Assembly: GCA_017444015.1 (NCBI GenBank) | Contig: JAFSXN010000139.1 | Coordinates: 1 to 64,000 of the forward strand | Source: Lachnospiraceae bacterium | Lineage (GTDB): Bacteria > Bacillota > Clostridia > Lachnospirales > Lachnospiraceae | Length of the DNA: 64,000 nucleotides | Direction: 5' to 3' | Shown here: piece by piece, positions 39,634-49,610 of the stretch | How positions within the stretch are numbered: position 1 is the stretch's first letter | How the letters are laid out: each line of letters starts with the position of its first letter | Position numbers and translations under genes: made by a program | Notes under the pieces: model-generated | Told to the model about the DNA's origin: nothing | Seen by the model: only the letters and a program-made list of their open reading frames with translations | Databases searched by the model: none

Positions 39634-40761
39634 ATGAATGAGGCGATGGAAAAGGACAGAGAGAGCAGAATCGTAAGGGCCAGCGTGATCGGGATCCTGA
39701 CCAATCTGCTTCTGGCAGGCTTTAAGGCGGTGCTTGGGATGCTGTCCCATTCCATCGCTATTGTTATGGACGCGGTAAACAATATTTCGGATGCCGCAAG
39801 TTCCGTTATAACGATTATAGGAACGAGACTGGCCGCGAAGGAGCCGGACCGGAAGCATCCCTTTGGCTACGGACGGATCGAATATCTGAGTGCCATGATC
39901 ATTTCCGTATTGGTGCTTTACGCGGGGATAACTGCCTTTGTTGAATCGGTAAAAAAGATTGTAGTACCGGAGGAACCGGATTACGGGATCGTGACCCTTG
40001 TGATCGTAGCGGTGGCTGTCATCGTAAAGCTTCTGTTGGGACGCTATGTTAAGAAGACGGGAGAAGAAGTCCATTCGGATTCTCTGATCAATTCCGGGGA
40101 GGACGCGGCGATGGACGCGGTGATCTCCGCGGGAACTCTGGTTGCGGCGGTGATATTCCTGGTATTTCATATTTCTCTGGAAGCGTGGCTTGGTGCCGTG
40201 ATCGCTGCGGTCATTGTGAAATCCGGGGTTGAGATGCTTTCAGAGACGCTTTCGAAAATCCTCGGAGAGAGGGCTGACGCGGAGCTTGCCAGAGCAATCA
40301 AATCGACGGTCACTTCCTATCCGGAGATCAGCGGGGCTTACGATCTGGTGCTGCATAATTACGGGCCGGATACCTTTAACGGTTCGGTCCATATCGAGGT
40401 TCCGGATACGCTTTCCGCGGACGATCTCGATCAGCTGATCCGGAGGCTGTCGGTGGAGGTCTATAAGAAGCATCACGTCATCCTGACAGCGGTCGGTGTG
40501 TATTCCCTGAATACAAGAGACCCGGAGGCGGTGGCCGCAAGAGAGAAGGTCAGCGGTATCGTTCTTTCCGATCCGTATATCCTTCAGATGCACGGCTTTT
40601 ATTATGATGCCGCAAGAAAAAATATCCGCTTTGATCTGGTAGTCAGCTTTGACGCAGAAGACAGGAAGAAGGTCTTTCGTGAGCTGGTAGAAAGGGTGCA
40701 GAAGGAATACCCTGATTTTACAATCGAAGCAGCGATCGATACGGATTTTTCTGAGAGCTGA
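39634..40761 (+). CDS. Cation diffusion facilitator transporter
   Basis: A 375-aa CDF family protein, with five or six membrane segments. Metal-site motifs are present: HSIAIVMDAVNNISD in TM2 (His/Asp variants of HxxxD) and HSDSLINSGEDAAMDA in TM5. The cytosolic C-terminal metal domain (from about 205) follows and carries an extra tail to 375. It exports divalent metals such as Zn, Mn or Fe against protons. The order of variants suggests Mn or Fe as well as Zn; not certain. The next gene begins 4 bp downstream. Confidence 0.9.
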   Translation: MNEAMEKDRESRIVRASVIGILTNLLLAGFKAVLGMLSHSIAIVMDAVNNISDAASSVITIIGTRLAAKEPDRKHPFGYGRIEYLSAMIISVLVLYAGITAFVESVKKIVVPEEPDYGIVTLVIVAVAVIVKLLLGRYVKKTGEEVHSDSLINSGEDAAMDAVISAGTLVAAVIFLVFHISLEAWLGAVIAAVIVKSGVEMLSETLSKILGERADAELARAIKSTVTSYPEISGAYDLVLHNYGPDTFNGSVHIEVPDTLSADDLDQLIRRLSVEVYKKHHVILTAVGVYSLNTRDPEAVAAREKVSGIVLSDPYILQMHGFYYDAARKNIRFDLVVSFDAEDRKKVFRELVERVQKEYPDFTIEAAIDTDFSES

Positions 40762-40765
40762 TCCG

Positions 40766-41848
40766 ATGCCTGAAAAGAGAGAAGAGAAGGGGTTTGTTTC
40801 GACGTTTGGACTGGGCTTTTCCTTTGCCGGCTGTTTTTTAGGGGCAGGCTATGTATCGGGACGTGAGCTGTGGCAGTTTTTCGGAAAATACGGCGTGTGG
40901 GGGTTTGCGGGACTGGCTGTTTCGCTTGTATTGTTGTTTTTGCTTGGGGCAGTGACGTTGCTTCTGACTTTCCGCAGTGGGGAGACGGAGCTTTCGGAGC
41001 TTGTGATCCCCTGGGAGCTTCCCCGGCTTAAGGGGTTTGTGAGTGTGTTTACACTCATTTTTTTATTTGGGATCACCTGTATTATGACAGCCGGTGTCAG
41101 TGCCTTGGCAAAACAGGCTTTTTTCCTTCCGAAAGGCCCCTCCGGTTTTGCTTTTTCGCTTCTCATCGCAGTGCTTACCCTGACAGGACTTGAGGGGATG
41201 ATCACGGCTTTTTCCGCGATCGTGCCGGTACTTACGGTCTCGACGGCTGCGCTCTGTATTTTCGCCTGCTTCAGGCTTCCCGCGAGTACAGGGCTTTCCA
41301 ATCCGGGGACTTCTTCCTCCTTTGGCGCGCTTCTTTTTTCCGCAGTGGTTTATGCCGCCTATAATATGTATGGATCTGTAGCGATCCTGGCCCCTTTCGG
41401 AGAAAGGCTTAAGGACAGAAAAACTCTGTGGGGAGGGCTTCTTTTGGGAACGCTTTTACTGCTTCTGATCGCTGCTCCGATCCTGATCGTTTTGCTCTTG
41501 CATCCTGAGATGACCGGGGAGGAGCTCCCGATGCTTGCGGTCGCGATGGCGCTTTCCCCAGGGCTCGGACGGGGCTTTGCGCTGTTACTGTTTTTGGCGA
41601 TGCTTGGGACAGCGTTTTCATGCTTTCTTACCGCCTTTACGCAGATCAGGGAGCTGGTGCCTCTGTTTGGAAGGCACGAAAGGCTCTCTGTTTTCCTGCT
41701 CTCTCTTTTGCTGTGGTTTGGCTCACTGTTTGGCTTTGGCCGCCTGATCGATCTGATCTACCCGGTGTTTGGAATCATCGGTTCGTTTTTCTTAGCCTGC
41801 CTTGTGATAAAATACAGGATGTTCCGTAAGCGCAGAGATGACTGTTGA
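40766..41848 (+). CDS. YkvI-like membrane transporter
   Basis: A 360-aa protein with about ten hydrophobic segments. The N-terminal FAGCFLGAGYVSGRELWQFFG is the hallmark of the YkvI group within the amino acid-polyamine-organocation fold, near the branched-chain amino acid carriers. The substrate is unknown. The gene follows the CDF gene by 4 bp, so the two are cotranscribed, but a shared role is not evident. Confidence 0.8.
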   Translation: MPEKREEKGFVSTFGLGFSFAGCFLGAGYVSGRELWQFFGKYGVWGFAGLAVSLVLLFLLGAVTLLLTFRSGETELSELVIPWELPRLKGFVSVFTLIFLFGITCIMTAGVSALAKQAFFLPKGPSGFAFSLLIAVLTLTGLEGMITAFSAIVPVLTVSTAALCIFACFRLPASTGLSNPGTSSSFGALLFSAVVYAAYNMYGSVAILAPFGERLKDRKTLWGGLLLGTLLLLLIAAPILIVLLLHPEMTGEELPMLAVAMALSPGLGRGFALLLFLAMLGTAFSCFLTAFTQIRELVPLFGRHERLSVFLLSLLLWFGSLFGFGRLIDLIYPVFGIIGSFFLACLVIKYRMFRKRRDDC

Positions 41849-41904
41849 CAGGCAGGCATCGGAAGCGGATCAGTGGGAAGAGGTCGTCGAGTCTGGCAGA
41901 GAAG

Positions 41905-43035
41905 CTACAGGGAGAGCGGATCAGAGAAACGGGAAGTAAAAAGCTCATACATTCCGCCCTGCAGTTCCTCATTATAGAAGGCCTTTTTGGTATAGGAGGA
42001 GAGGATGGAAGCCTTCTGCTCCTTCGTAAGTTCGCCTCCGTTATCTGCCGAAAGAACAGAAAACAGCAGGATCATATTCAGATGCAGGACCCCGAGGGCA
42101 GCGTTCTTATAAAAGCTGTAGTCTTCAAAGCTGCGCAGAAAGTAGCCGTAGAGATAATAGCTATAGTAGGTAACAAAAAAGGAGTATTCTTCCGGGAAAT
42201 TTTCCGCAAACCGCACGTAGATCTGTTCCCAGGCCTGGGGATGGGTCAATTTTTTTTGATAGCTTCGGAAATATAGTTTACATAATCTGGAAAGGGTTGG
42301 ATTGGTGCGCCACAGGGGCAGGCCCTTGAATTCACGGCTTAACAGCTGATCATAGGTTTCCGCGTCAAACGGAAAGAGCTCTTTTGTGACGGGTCCGTTA
42401 TATTGGAAGGTATCATAGGGATTTGTTGAAAGAAAGTCCGTTTCCCCGGCCACAAACCGTTGTTCACAGATCCTGAGATAAGTAAGGAGCCGGTTCAGCT
42501 CATTCGACAGCTCTTCATAGGAGGAAACGGACCAAAGCGCATCGATCACAGAGCCTCTGGTACGGCAGAGCGCCTCTAAAAACCCAAGATCATCGTTCGT
42601 ACAGCAGGGGAGACTGTCTGCTTCTCCCTCATAGACCGTAAAGGAAAGCGCATCGGTATCAATTAAGAGCCTGGCCCCTTCCTCGCAGGAGAGGTCGATC
42701 AGACGCTCCTCGAACGCTCTGTAGTTTCGGTAGAATCTCGGATAATCCCTGCAGACCTGGGGGATAAAGTCGTGCCCCTTTTTGAGCTGGACAGAGCAGA
42801 GCCCCTTCCTGGTATGAAAGCGGCAGGTTCCACAGCTGTAGTTCAGGACACGCTGATCTCCTGAGGCAGTTTTAAGCGCTAAGACCAGACGCTTTCCAAG
42901 GAGTCCCTCGTCTAAGAGAAAGCGGTCGTAATCCTCGTCCGTGACCGGGATCATCCAGCCGTGGCAGCAGGTTTCTTTACAGGACCCGGCCAGACACTGA
43001 AAGTCTTTGAAATATGAGATTTCTCTGATCTCCAA
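41905..43035 (-). CDS. fliB: Flagellin lysine-N-methylase (FliB family)
   Basis: A 376-aa protein with the cysteine-rich FliB signature: CLAGSCKETCCHGW near residues 14-27, then CGTCRFH, LCSVQ and CRDYPR. These probably bind an Fe-S cluster. Characterised members methylate surface lysines of flagellin. No flagellar gene lies in the window, so it acts on flagellin made elsewhere, or on another substrate. The start ATG is 67 bp from the metalloprotease stop; both genes are on the minus strand with a terminator between. Confidence 0.85.
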   Translation of the reverse strand: MEIREISYFKDFQCLAGSCKETCCHGWMIPVTDEDYDRFLLDEGLLGKRLVLALKTASGDQRVLNYSCGTCRFHTRKGLCSVQLKKGHDFIPQVCRDYPRFYRNYRAFEERLIDLSCEEGARLLIDTDALSFTVYEGEADSLPCCTNDDLGFLEALCRTRGSVIDALWSVSSYEELSNELNRLLTYLRICEQRFVAGETDFLSTNPYDTFQYNGPVTKELFPFDAETYDQLLSREFKGLPLWRTNPTLSRLCKLYFRSYQKKLTHPQAWEQIYVRFAENFPEEYSFFVTYYSYYLYGYFLRSFEDYSFYKNAALGVLHLNMILLFSVLSADNGGELTKEQKASILSSYTKKAFYNEELQGGMYELFTSRFSDPLSL

Positions 43036-43057
43036 AGGTTTCCTCGTTTTCCCAGAA

Positions 43058-43086
43058 AAAAAGCCTGCCGAAACGACAGGCTTTTT
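43058..43086. terminator. Terminator after metalloprotease gene
   Basis: A 10-bp stem AAAAAGCCTG/CAGGCTTTTT with a 9-base loop works in both directions, and for the minus-strand metalloprotease gene gives a U-run directly after the stem. Confidence 0.85.
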
Positions 43087-43102
43087 CTGAATACTGTTTT
43101 AT

Positions 43103-44602
43103 TTAACCAGCCATTAATTCGTTAACTCTTGCCTGAACAGCCGCGGGATCGTAGCCTGCTTCCTCGAGGGCCTCAATACGATCAATACCGTCCCCCCACA
43201 GGCCGCGGATAATTTCCTGCGCTATCTCATCAACAGACTTATCGACGCTTTCAGAAGTTTCGCTTACGACGGTCTCTTCAGCCTTTGCGTCGGCCTCTTC
43301 CTCATCCTTTGTTTCTTCGGCTTCTTCTTCCGCCTCTGCTACCGCTTCTTCCACTGCCTTTGCAGCTTCTTCAAGGGCTTCTTCGGAGAGACCTTCTGAG
43401 ATACCCTCTCCGGCTGCCTCCAGATCCTTCAGAGCCTCGTCCAGTTCGTTACCCTCCAGGGCCCATTCATCCTCGGATCCGCCGTTTAACATAGCCTCAA
43501 CCTCGGCTTCCGCTGCTTCTGTCGCGTCGCCGGTCACGGTCTTCGTCTCCTCGCCGGTTCCGAGATAGGAAAGCATCCCAGCAGGGATCGCCTTGTTGGG
43601 ATAATCCGGATACATTCCGTAGGTAACGGCAAACGAGAAGTTATCCGCCAGTACCTCTTCGGCAGCGATGGCATAGCCGGTATTATAGCCGACGACATCA
43701 AAGAAATCGGGAACTTCGTCAATCGGTACGATACGGTCCGGGCTGTCGATGGGAACGAGACCGGGAACAGCCTCTTCAAGCATTACAGCGCCCTCTTTAT
43801 ACCCGTCCGGCAGATAGGTCACCAACGTAGCCTCTGTAGGAACACCGTCGATCGTGAAGGTAGCGTGGCTGTTATAGCCGCTTACATCGGGGTTGGAGAG
43901 GAGCTTGCTTCTTACTTCTTCTGTGAAATCCGGTTCCTTTTCGTCTACCGTAAATCCGATCAGACGATACATATTTTCCTTGAATTTCGGGTCGTTCCGG
44001 GAAATCACATGGAACAGCTCGTGCGCCAGGATCTGGTCAAACTGTGCCAGGTCCTCTTCATCGCCGCTCTTTGCGTATTCAAGCAGCTCGTCCTGAAGAT
44101 AGATCTGATTGGCGTGCGTATATCCGCCTGCGCCGGGCTCCTCCTGCATCGTGGTCTTGATAAAGTCCACGCCGTTTTCTACCGGGAAGGAGAAATAGAA
44201 ATAATCGAATACTTCCTGGATCCTTCCGAGGGAATCATTCAGAGCCTGCTTGTCCTCCTCTGTCATATCCAGGACCTGCGCCTTCGCGAAGGCTTCGTAC
44301 TCCTCGAGCGTCGCTCCGCTCTTTCCGAGACGGAAATCCAGATCACTCTGGGTCAGCCCTTCGTAATAGGCTCTGTTTGCGACCAGAAGCTCTGCCGCTT
44401 CCGCTGCCTGCGGATAGGCTGCCGTGATCTCGCGGTACAGATCCGACTCCATTGCACGGCGGATACCTTCTTCTACGGCTTCGAGAATAAACTGATCCGC
44501 GCCTTCCGGAAAGACTCTGCTTACGTCGATCCCATAACAGCCTGCCAGCAGACTCATGCAGAGAAGTCCTGCGACCAACGTTTGTAACCATTTTCGCTTC
44601 AT
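43103..44602 (-). CDS. Metalloprotease-like lipoprotein with CW_7 cell-wall domain
   Basis: A 499-aa secreted lipoprotein. Signal peptide and lipobox (LLAGC) end at residue 22. A zincin-like domain carries HELFHVISR (about 196-204), with a possible third ligand Glu in GYAIAAEEVLADNF (about 310). A long Glu/Ala-rich acidic linker (about 360-455) follows, and then a C-terminal CW_7-like domain (about 458-498) recognised by EIIRGLWGDG and GYDPAAVQARVNEL, as in Cpl-7 lysin repeats that bind peptidoglycan. The protein is thus membrane-anchored and wall-binding. The substrate is unknown; no close family name recognised. Confidence 0.78.
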   Translation of the reverse strand: MKRKWLQTLVAGLLCMSLLAGCYGIDVSRVFPEGADQFILEAVEEGIRRAMESDLYREITAAYPQAAEAAELLVANRAYYEGLTQSDLDFRLGKSGATLEEYEAFAKAQVLDMTEEDKQALNDSLGRIQEVFDYFYFSFPVENGVDFIKTTMQEEPGAGGYTHANQIYLQDELLEYAKSGDEEDLAQFDQILAHELFHVISRNDPKFKENMYRLIGFTVDEKEPDFTEEVRSKLLSNPDVSGYNSHATFTIDGVPTEATLVTYLPDGYKEGAVMLEEAVPGLVPIDSPDRIVPIDEVPDFFDVVGYNTGYAIAAEEVLADNFSFAVTYGMYPDYPNKAIPAGMLSYLGTGEETKTVTGDATEAAEAEVEAMLNGGSEDEWALEGNELDEALKDLEAAGEGISEGLSEEALEEAAKAVEEAVAEAEEEAEETKDEEEADAKAEETVVSETSESVDKSVDEIAQEIIRGLWGDGIDRIEALEEAGYDPAAVQARVNELMAG

Positions 44603-44712
44603 GAAAAATACCTCCTCACTTTTATACGATCAGATCGGATAAACAATGTACAGCTTCTGTTTAGTCGATCCGTTTTCAGTATAAACCGAAAGAGGGCATT
44701 TGGCAAGAAAAG

Positions 44713-46071
44713 CTAGAATTCTCTTGTCAGATTTTTGATCCAGGTGCCCTTCTTATAGTGGTGCAGAGCAAAGGGCATTTTTACGAATTCGTCGGTACAC
44801 ATCAGCGCATAGACGGCAAGGGGCGGGAGCTTCAGAACAAAGGCGCTGATCAGCCCGAGAGGAACGGCTACGCACCACATACTGATGATATCCAGGATCA
44901 TTCCGTAGCGTGATTCCCCGCCGCAGCGAAAGAGGCTCGCGATCAAAACCGTATTGATCATCTGCCCGACCTGATAGACAACGCTGATTAAGAGCATGAC
45001 CCGCAGATAGGAGACTGCCGTGTCGGATATCCGTACAAAGCCCGGGATAAAGGGACTTATGAGAAAGAGGAGGATCCCCTGAATAACACTGATCTGAAGT
45101 GTGGTCCGAAGAACCGAGGCGGCATCCTGTCTTGCCAGCTCGAGCTTGTTCTCGCCGATCTCCTTTCCGAGAAGGATCGAAGCGGCCGACGCGGTCCCGA
45201 AGCCGACGGTAGTTACGAGATCTCTGGCAACCGTGACAACAGAGTTTGCGGCAACGATATCCGAGCCCAGGTGCCCCATGATGACGGAATTCATATTATA
45301 AGCTAAGCCCCACATCGCGTCATTGATAAAAGCGGGCAGGGAATAGCGGACAAAGTCGGCAACAAGGGAGCGGGGAATCGAAAACATATTCCGAAGACTT
45401 TTCGGAAGGAATTTCTGGCGGGAAAAATCAATCAGACAGATCACAAGCTCGATCCCCCGGGAGATTGTCGTCGCAAGCGCCGCCCCTTCGATCCCCATGC
45501 GCGGCAGACCTGAGAGCCCAAAGATCAGAAGGGCGTTCAGGAAGACGTTTAAAAGCAGGGCTGTTACGGAAACCGCGGTTGAGAAGCGGACCCGCTCACA
45601 GCTCTTTATGATCGCAAGATAAGGCTGCGTGATCCCGGAAAAGAAATAGGAGAGCGCAATGAGGCGAAGATATCTTGTTCCGGCCTCTATAAGCTCCGGC
45701 ACATTGGTCCAGATACGGATGACAAAGCCCGGACAGAAGCCGCACAGGAGCGCCGCCAGGGTAGAGAAAAATACAGAGATGATCAGTCCGATCCCCAGGA
45801 TCCGGGAAAGCGTTTTGGCATCGCCCTTTCCCCAGTACTGCGAGGCAAGGATCGTAAGAGCGGAGGTCAATCCGAAGTAGACCACATCGAGAAGAAAATA
45901 GACCTGCCCGGCTAAGGAGGAGGCAGAAAGAGAGGTCTGATCCACCTGTCCTAACATAATGACATCCGCCAGGTTGACCGAGGAGGTAATGAGATTTTGG
46001 ATCACTATGGGCAATACCAGAACGAACAGGCGCTGGTAGAAGCCCTCCGAGTTTTTTGTTTTCATAGCCAC
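44713..46071 (-). CDS. MATE-family efflux transporter
   Basis: A 452-aa protein with 12 predicted membrane segments in two halves. The N-terminal half has the MATE-type QNLITSSVNLADVIMLGQV and later ASQYWGKGD; the second half has the AINDAMWGLAYNMNSVIMGHLG repeat of the same design. It exports cationic drugs or metabolites by Na+ or H+ exchange. The gene is alone on the minus strand and divergent from the GH31 gene (111 bp between). Confidence 0.92.
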   Translation of the reverse strand: MAMKTKNSEGFYQRLFVLVLPIVIQNLITSSVNLADVIMLGQVDQTSLSASSLAGQVYFLLDVVYFGLTSALTILASQYWGKGDAKTLSRILGIGLIISVFFSTLAALLCGFCPGFVIRIWTNVPELIEAGTRYLRLIALSYFFSGITQPYLAIIKSCERVRFSTAVSVTALLLNVFLNALLIFGLSGLPRMGIEGAALATTISRGIELVICLIDFSRQKFLPKSLRNMFSIPRSLVADFVRYSLPAFINDAMWGLAYNMNSVIMGHLGSDIVAANSVVTVARDLVTTVGFGTASAASILLGKEIGENKLELARQDAASVLRTTLQISVIQGILLFLISPFIPGFVRISDTAVSYLRVMLLISVVYQVGQMINTVLIASLFRCGGESRYGMILDIISMWCVAVPLGLISAFVLKLPPLAVYALMCTDEFVKMPFALHHYKKGTWIKNLTREF

Positions 46072-46182
46072 ATATTATAGCACGGATCTGCCTTCCGGGG
46101 AACCGTATTGACGCTGTCTTAAGGGTGGTGATAAGATAGGATTCGGCTATGGCCTTGAATGCTATAAACTTGGGAGGCTGCT

Positions 46183-48699
46183 ATGGGAAAATCAGATACA
46201 GGAAACAAGACCGGTGAAAAGATCAATGAAAAGGGTAGCGGGCCCTGGAAGCTACGCTCACAGGCCGGAGAATTCTCGATCGTTCCGGTCACTTCGAATA
46301 TCATAAAATGCAGCTTCCATCCCGAGAGGCTCAAAGAGGACCGGGAGTCGATGCTTGTCGAGACCGGCAAAAATAACGATAAAATAACATATGATATATT
46401 TCGGGATGGCAGGAAAGAAAATAACAGGATAATTATTGATAGCATAACAGCTGATATTGATTTGAAGGACTTTTCAGTAAAATGGTCAATCAATGGAGAA
46501 TCAATGCTTTGCGAGGGTCCGAAGGACTTTAAAAATACAGATGTTATGGTATATACCACAGGAGACGAAACGCCCGTGATCGAACGGGTAAAAACGGTGG
46601 ATGGCGAGCGTAATTTTATAAAAAATCTGAAGGAGGTAAAGGACCATACAGCCCTTTGCGGGAAATTCGGGTTCCGCTTCGATGAGGGAGAGGAAATCCA
46701 TGGCCTTGGACAGGGAGAGGGTGGGATCTATGATTACAGAGGGCACCGTCAGTACCTCTACCAGCATAATATGCGGATCCCCATGCCGATGCTTGTATCG
46801 TCGAAGGGCTACGGGCTGTTGTTTGACTGTACTTCGTTAATGATTTTTAATGACGTTGCTGATACTGGAGCGGAGGCTTGCGAGAGTGGTTCCTATCTGT
46901 ATCTTGACGCGGTGGATCAGCTGGAATACTACTTTATCTATGGTCCTTCTATGGACGAGATCATAGCAGGCTTTCGGTATCTGACCGGGGACGCGGCTTT
47001 GCTTCCGAAATGGAGCTTTGGGTATATCCAGTCGAAGGAGCAGTATTATTCGGCAAAGGAGCTGGTTGAGGTAGCAAGACGATACAGGGATTTGGGTGTC
47101 CCGATCGACTGTGTCGTACAGGACTGGAACAGCTGGGAGAAGGATAAGTGGGGGAATAAGCTGTTGGATCCGGAGCGCTTTGGGGATATGGAGGAGCGAA
47201 GCCAGGAGCTGCACAGGCTGAACGTTCATTCTATGGTTTCGGTCTGGCCGAATATGAATTCCAATACGGAGAACTACGCGGAATTTGAACAGGCGGGAAT
47301 GCTCTTAAACGACCTTGCGACCTACAATGCCTTTGACCAAAAGGCTCGGAAAATATATTGGAGGCAGGCGAAAGAGGGACTCTTTGACAGAGGCTTTGAC
47401 TCCTTCTGGTGCGATTCGACGGAGCCCTTTTCCGGTCCGGACTGGGGCGGGGAGAAGAAGCGGCCGGAGAAGGAGCGCTATGAGCTGGTGGGCGGAGAGC
47501 ATAAAAAGTACCTGCCGAGAGAGCTTGCCAATGCCTATGCCTTAGCGCATGCCCGGGGGATCTTTGAGAACCAGAGAGAAACAACGAAGGAGAAGCGGGT
47601 ACTGAATCTGACCCGTTCCGGCTACGCTTCCGGACAGAAATATTCCGCAATGCTCTGGTCCGGGGATACCTTTGCCTCCTGGGAGACCTTAAAGCGCCAG
47701 ATCACAGAGGGCCTGAATATGGGACTGTCGGGATATCCCTACTGGACGCTCGACATCGGGGGTTTCTTTACGGTTGGGAAGAAGTGGCAGAACCGGGGCT
47801 GCGGCTGCAATAACGATCCGACGCCCAAATGGTTCTGGCAGGGGAAATACGACGACGGAGTCAAGGATAACGGGTATAAGGAGCTTTATGTGCGCTGGCT
47901 TCAGATGGGGTGCTTTCTGCCGATGTTTCGCTCCCATGGCACCGATACGCCGCGGGAGATCTGGAATTTCGGAAAAGAGGGGGAGCCTGTCTATGACGCG
48001 ATCGCGAAGACCATACGGCTCAGGTACCGGCTGATGCCCTACATCTATTCTCTGGCGGGCGCGGTCCGCCTTTCGCGGGCAACGATGCTTCGAAGCCTTT
48101 TGTTTGATTTCCCAAAGGATAAGAGGGCTGCGGCAGAGCATCAGGAATTTCTGTTTGGAAAGGAACTTCTGATCTGTCCGGTAACGGAGCCGATGTATTA
48201 TGAGGCTGAAAACAGGAAACTTTCCCGAAAAAAGGAGTGGACCTGTTATCTTCCAAAGGGCGTAGACTGGTACGACTTCCGTACGGGAAAGTTTTATCCG
48301 GGAGGACAGGAAATAACGGTTCCCGCCGATATTTCCTCGATCCCGGTCTTTGTCCGGGCAGGCAGTATCCTTCCGACGAAGGAAGGCCTTTCCTATGCCG
48401 CAGAGGAAAACGGGGAGCCACTTTCGCTTACGGTCTATCCGGGGGCGGACGGAGAAATGTCGCTTTACGAGGACGACGGAGAAACCTATGGCTATGAAAC
48501 AGGAGAGTATTCCGTAATTCCTCTTACCTGGGAGGACGAAAAGGGAAGGCTTACGATCGGAAAAAGAGAAGGGGGCTTTTCCGGGATGGAGAAGACAAAG
48601 ACGATTGAGATCACGTTTTTCGGAAAGCCCGAAAAAACAACGATCCTTTATACCGGGAGCGAGGCTGTCGGCATTGACAAATCCGGTGGGGTTGTTTAA
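46183..48699 (+). CDS. Glycoside hydrolase family 31 enzyme
   Basis: An 838-aa alpha-glucosidase/alpha-xylosidase type enzyme with an N-terminal beta-sandwich (to about 260), a catalytic barrel (about 265-620) and two C-terminal beta domains. The nucleophile Asp411 lies in FWCDSTEP and the acid/base Asp495 in WSGDTFASW, with downstream HGTDTPREIW. No signal peptide, so it is cytoplasmic. WCDSTEP is compatible with either alpha-xylosidase or alpha-glucosidase. It opens an operon with the ABC permeases and binding protein that follow. Confidence 0.92.
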   Translation: MGKSDTGNKTGEKINEKGSGPWKLRSQAGEFSIVPVTSNIIKCSFHPERLKEDRESMLVETGKNNDKITYDIFRDGRKENNRIIIDSITADIDLKDFSVKWSINGESMLCEGPKDFKNTDVMVYTTGDETPVIERVKTVDGERNFIKNLKEVKDHTALCGKFGFRFDEGEEIHGLGQGEGGIYDYRGHRQYLYQHNMRIPMPMLVSSKGYGLLFDCTSLMIFNDVADTGAEACESGSYLYLDAVDQLEYYFIYGPSMDEIIAGFRYLTGDAALLPKWSFGYIQSKEQYYSAKELVEVARRYRDLGVPIDCVVQDWNSWEKDKWGNKLLDPERFGDMEERSQELHRLNVHSMVSVWPNMNSNTENYAEFEQAGMLLNDLATYNAFDQKARKIYWRQAKEGLFDRGFDSFWCDSTEPFSGPDWGGEKKRPEKERYELVGGEHKKYLPRELANAYALAHARGIFENQRETTKEKRVLNLTRSGYASGQKYSAMLWSGDTFASWETLKRQITEGLNMGLSGYPYWTLDIGGFFTVGKKWQNRGCGCNNDPTPKWFWQGKYDDGVKDNGYKELYVRWLQMGCFLPMFRSHGTDTPREIWNFGKEGEPVYDAIAKTIRLRYRLMPYIYSLAGAVRLSRATMLRSLLFDFPKDKRAAAEHQEFLFGKELLICPVTEPMYYEAENRKLSRKKEWTCYLPKGVDWYDFRTGKFYPGGQEITVPADISSIPVFVRAGSILPTKEGLSYAAEENGEPLSLTVYPGADGEMSLYEDDGETYGYETGEYSVIPLTWEDEKGRLTIGKREGGFSGMEKTKTIEITFFGKPEKTTILYTGSEAVGIDKSGGVV

Positions 48700-48734
48700 A
48701 ATCTTATGTGGGGTTATTCAGTGAGGAGGTTATC

Positions 48735-49610
48735 ATGCAGAAGTCTAAGGTTTATCCGTGGTATTTTTCGATAGGCTCTGTGATCGTTTATACGGTTTTG
48801 AGCGTTTTTCCGGGACTGATGGGTATTGCCTACAGCTTTACCGACTGGTCCGCGTACTCGCCGGATCTGCACTTTGTCGGTCTGAAAAATTTTGCGGAGG
48901 TCTTTTCGGGGAATAACGACTATTTCCGTTATATTACAAATACCCTTCTGTTTACCGTGATTACGGTAATCCTTAAGACCGGACTCGGCCTTCTCTTTGC
49001 GGTCGCCCTGAGCAGAAATATCAAATTTAAGAATTTTCACAGGGGGATCCTCTATCTTCCCTCTGTTTTCCCGATTCTCGTAACCGGTCTGGTCTTTACG
49101 TCGATCCTGAATCCCAAGAACGGATTTTTAAATACCTTTTTTCGCGGCATCGGCCTTGATTTCCTGGCGCGGAAATGGCTGGTAGACCCGAAGATCGCCT
49201 TTTATTCCGTGATGGGTGTCGATACCTGGAGAGGTACCGGTTATATTATGACGCTTCTGATCGCTGGAATCCTTGCGATCCCGGATGTCTATTTTGAGGC
49301 GGCGGCCATCGACGGCGCAAACGGCTGGCAGCGCTTCCGCTATATTACGCTGCCGATGTTAAGGCAGACCCTGGCGGTCGTAATCGTACTCAGCGTGATC
49401 TATGGCCTGAAGGTCTTCGATATGATCTACGCCCTGACAAACGGCGGCCCCGGACACCGGACGGAGGTGCTCTATACCGCTGTATACAAGATGCTGAGCA
49501 AGGGACTTTACGCGGAGGGTACGACGATCAGTTCGGTTCTCTTTATCTTTATGGTTATTACCGGCTACTTTATGGTTAAGATCCTGACGAAAGACGAGGT
49601 GGTGGAATAA
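48735..49610 (+). CDS. Sugar ABC transporter permease (MalF type)
   Basis: A 291-aa permease with six membrane segments, a P-loop-like periplasmic part and the EAA motif (FEAAAIDGANGWQRFRYITLPMLR, around 195-218). ATG 48735 follows GAGGAGG; an upstream in-frame GTG/TTG region is not needed. The stop codon overlaps the start of the next permease gene by 1 base. Confidence 0.92.
   Translation: MQKSKVYPWYFSIGSVIVYTVLSVFPGLMGIAYSFTDWSAYSPDLHFVGLKNFAEVFSGNNDYFRYITNTLLFTVITVILKTGLGLLFAVALSRNIKFKNFHRGILYLPSVFPILVTGLVFTSILNPKNGFLNTFFRGIGLDFLARKWLVDPKIAFYSVMGVDTWRGTGYIMTLLIAGILAIPDVYFEAAAIDGANGWQRFRYITLPMLRQTLAVVIVLSVIYGLKVFDMIYALTNGGPGHRTEVLYTAVYKMLSKGLYAEGTTISSVLFIFMVITGYFMVKILTKDEVVE

Noticed and set aside
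41845..42276. Plus-strand 143-codon frame
   Set aside because: It overlaps fliB on the opposite strand over most of its length; fliB has clear cysteine motifs, so this one is spurious.
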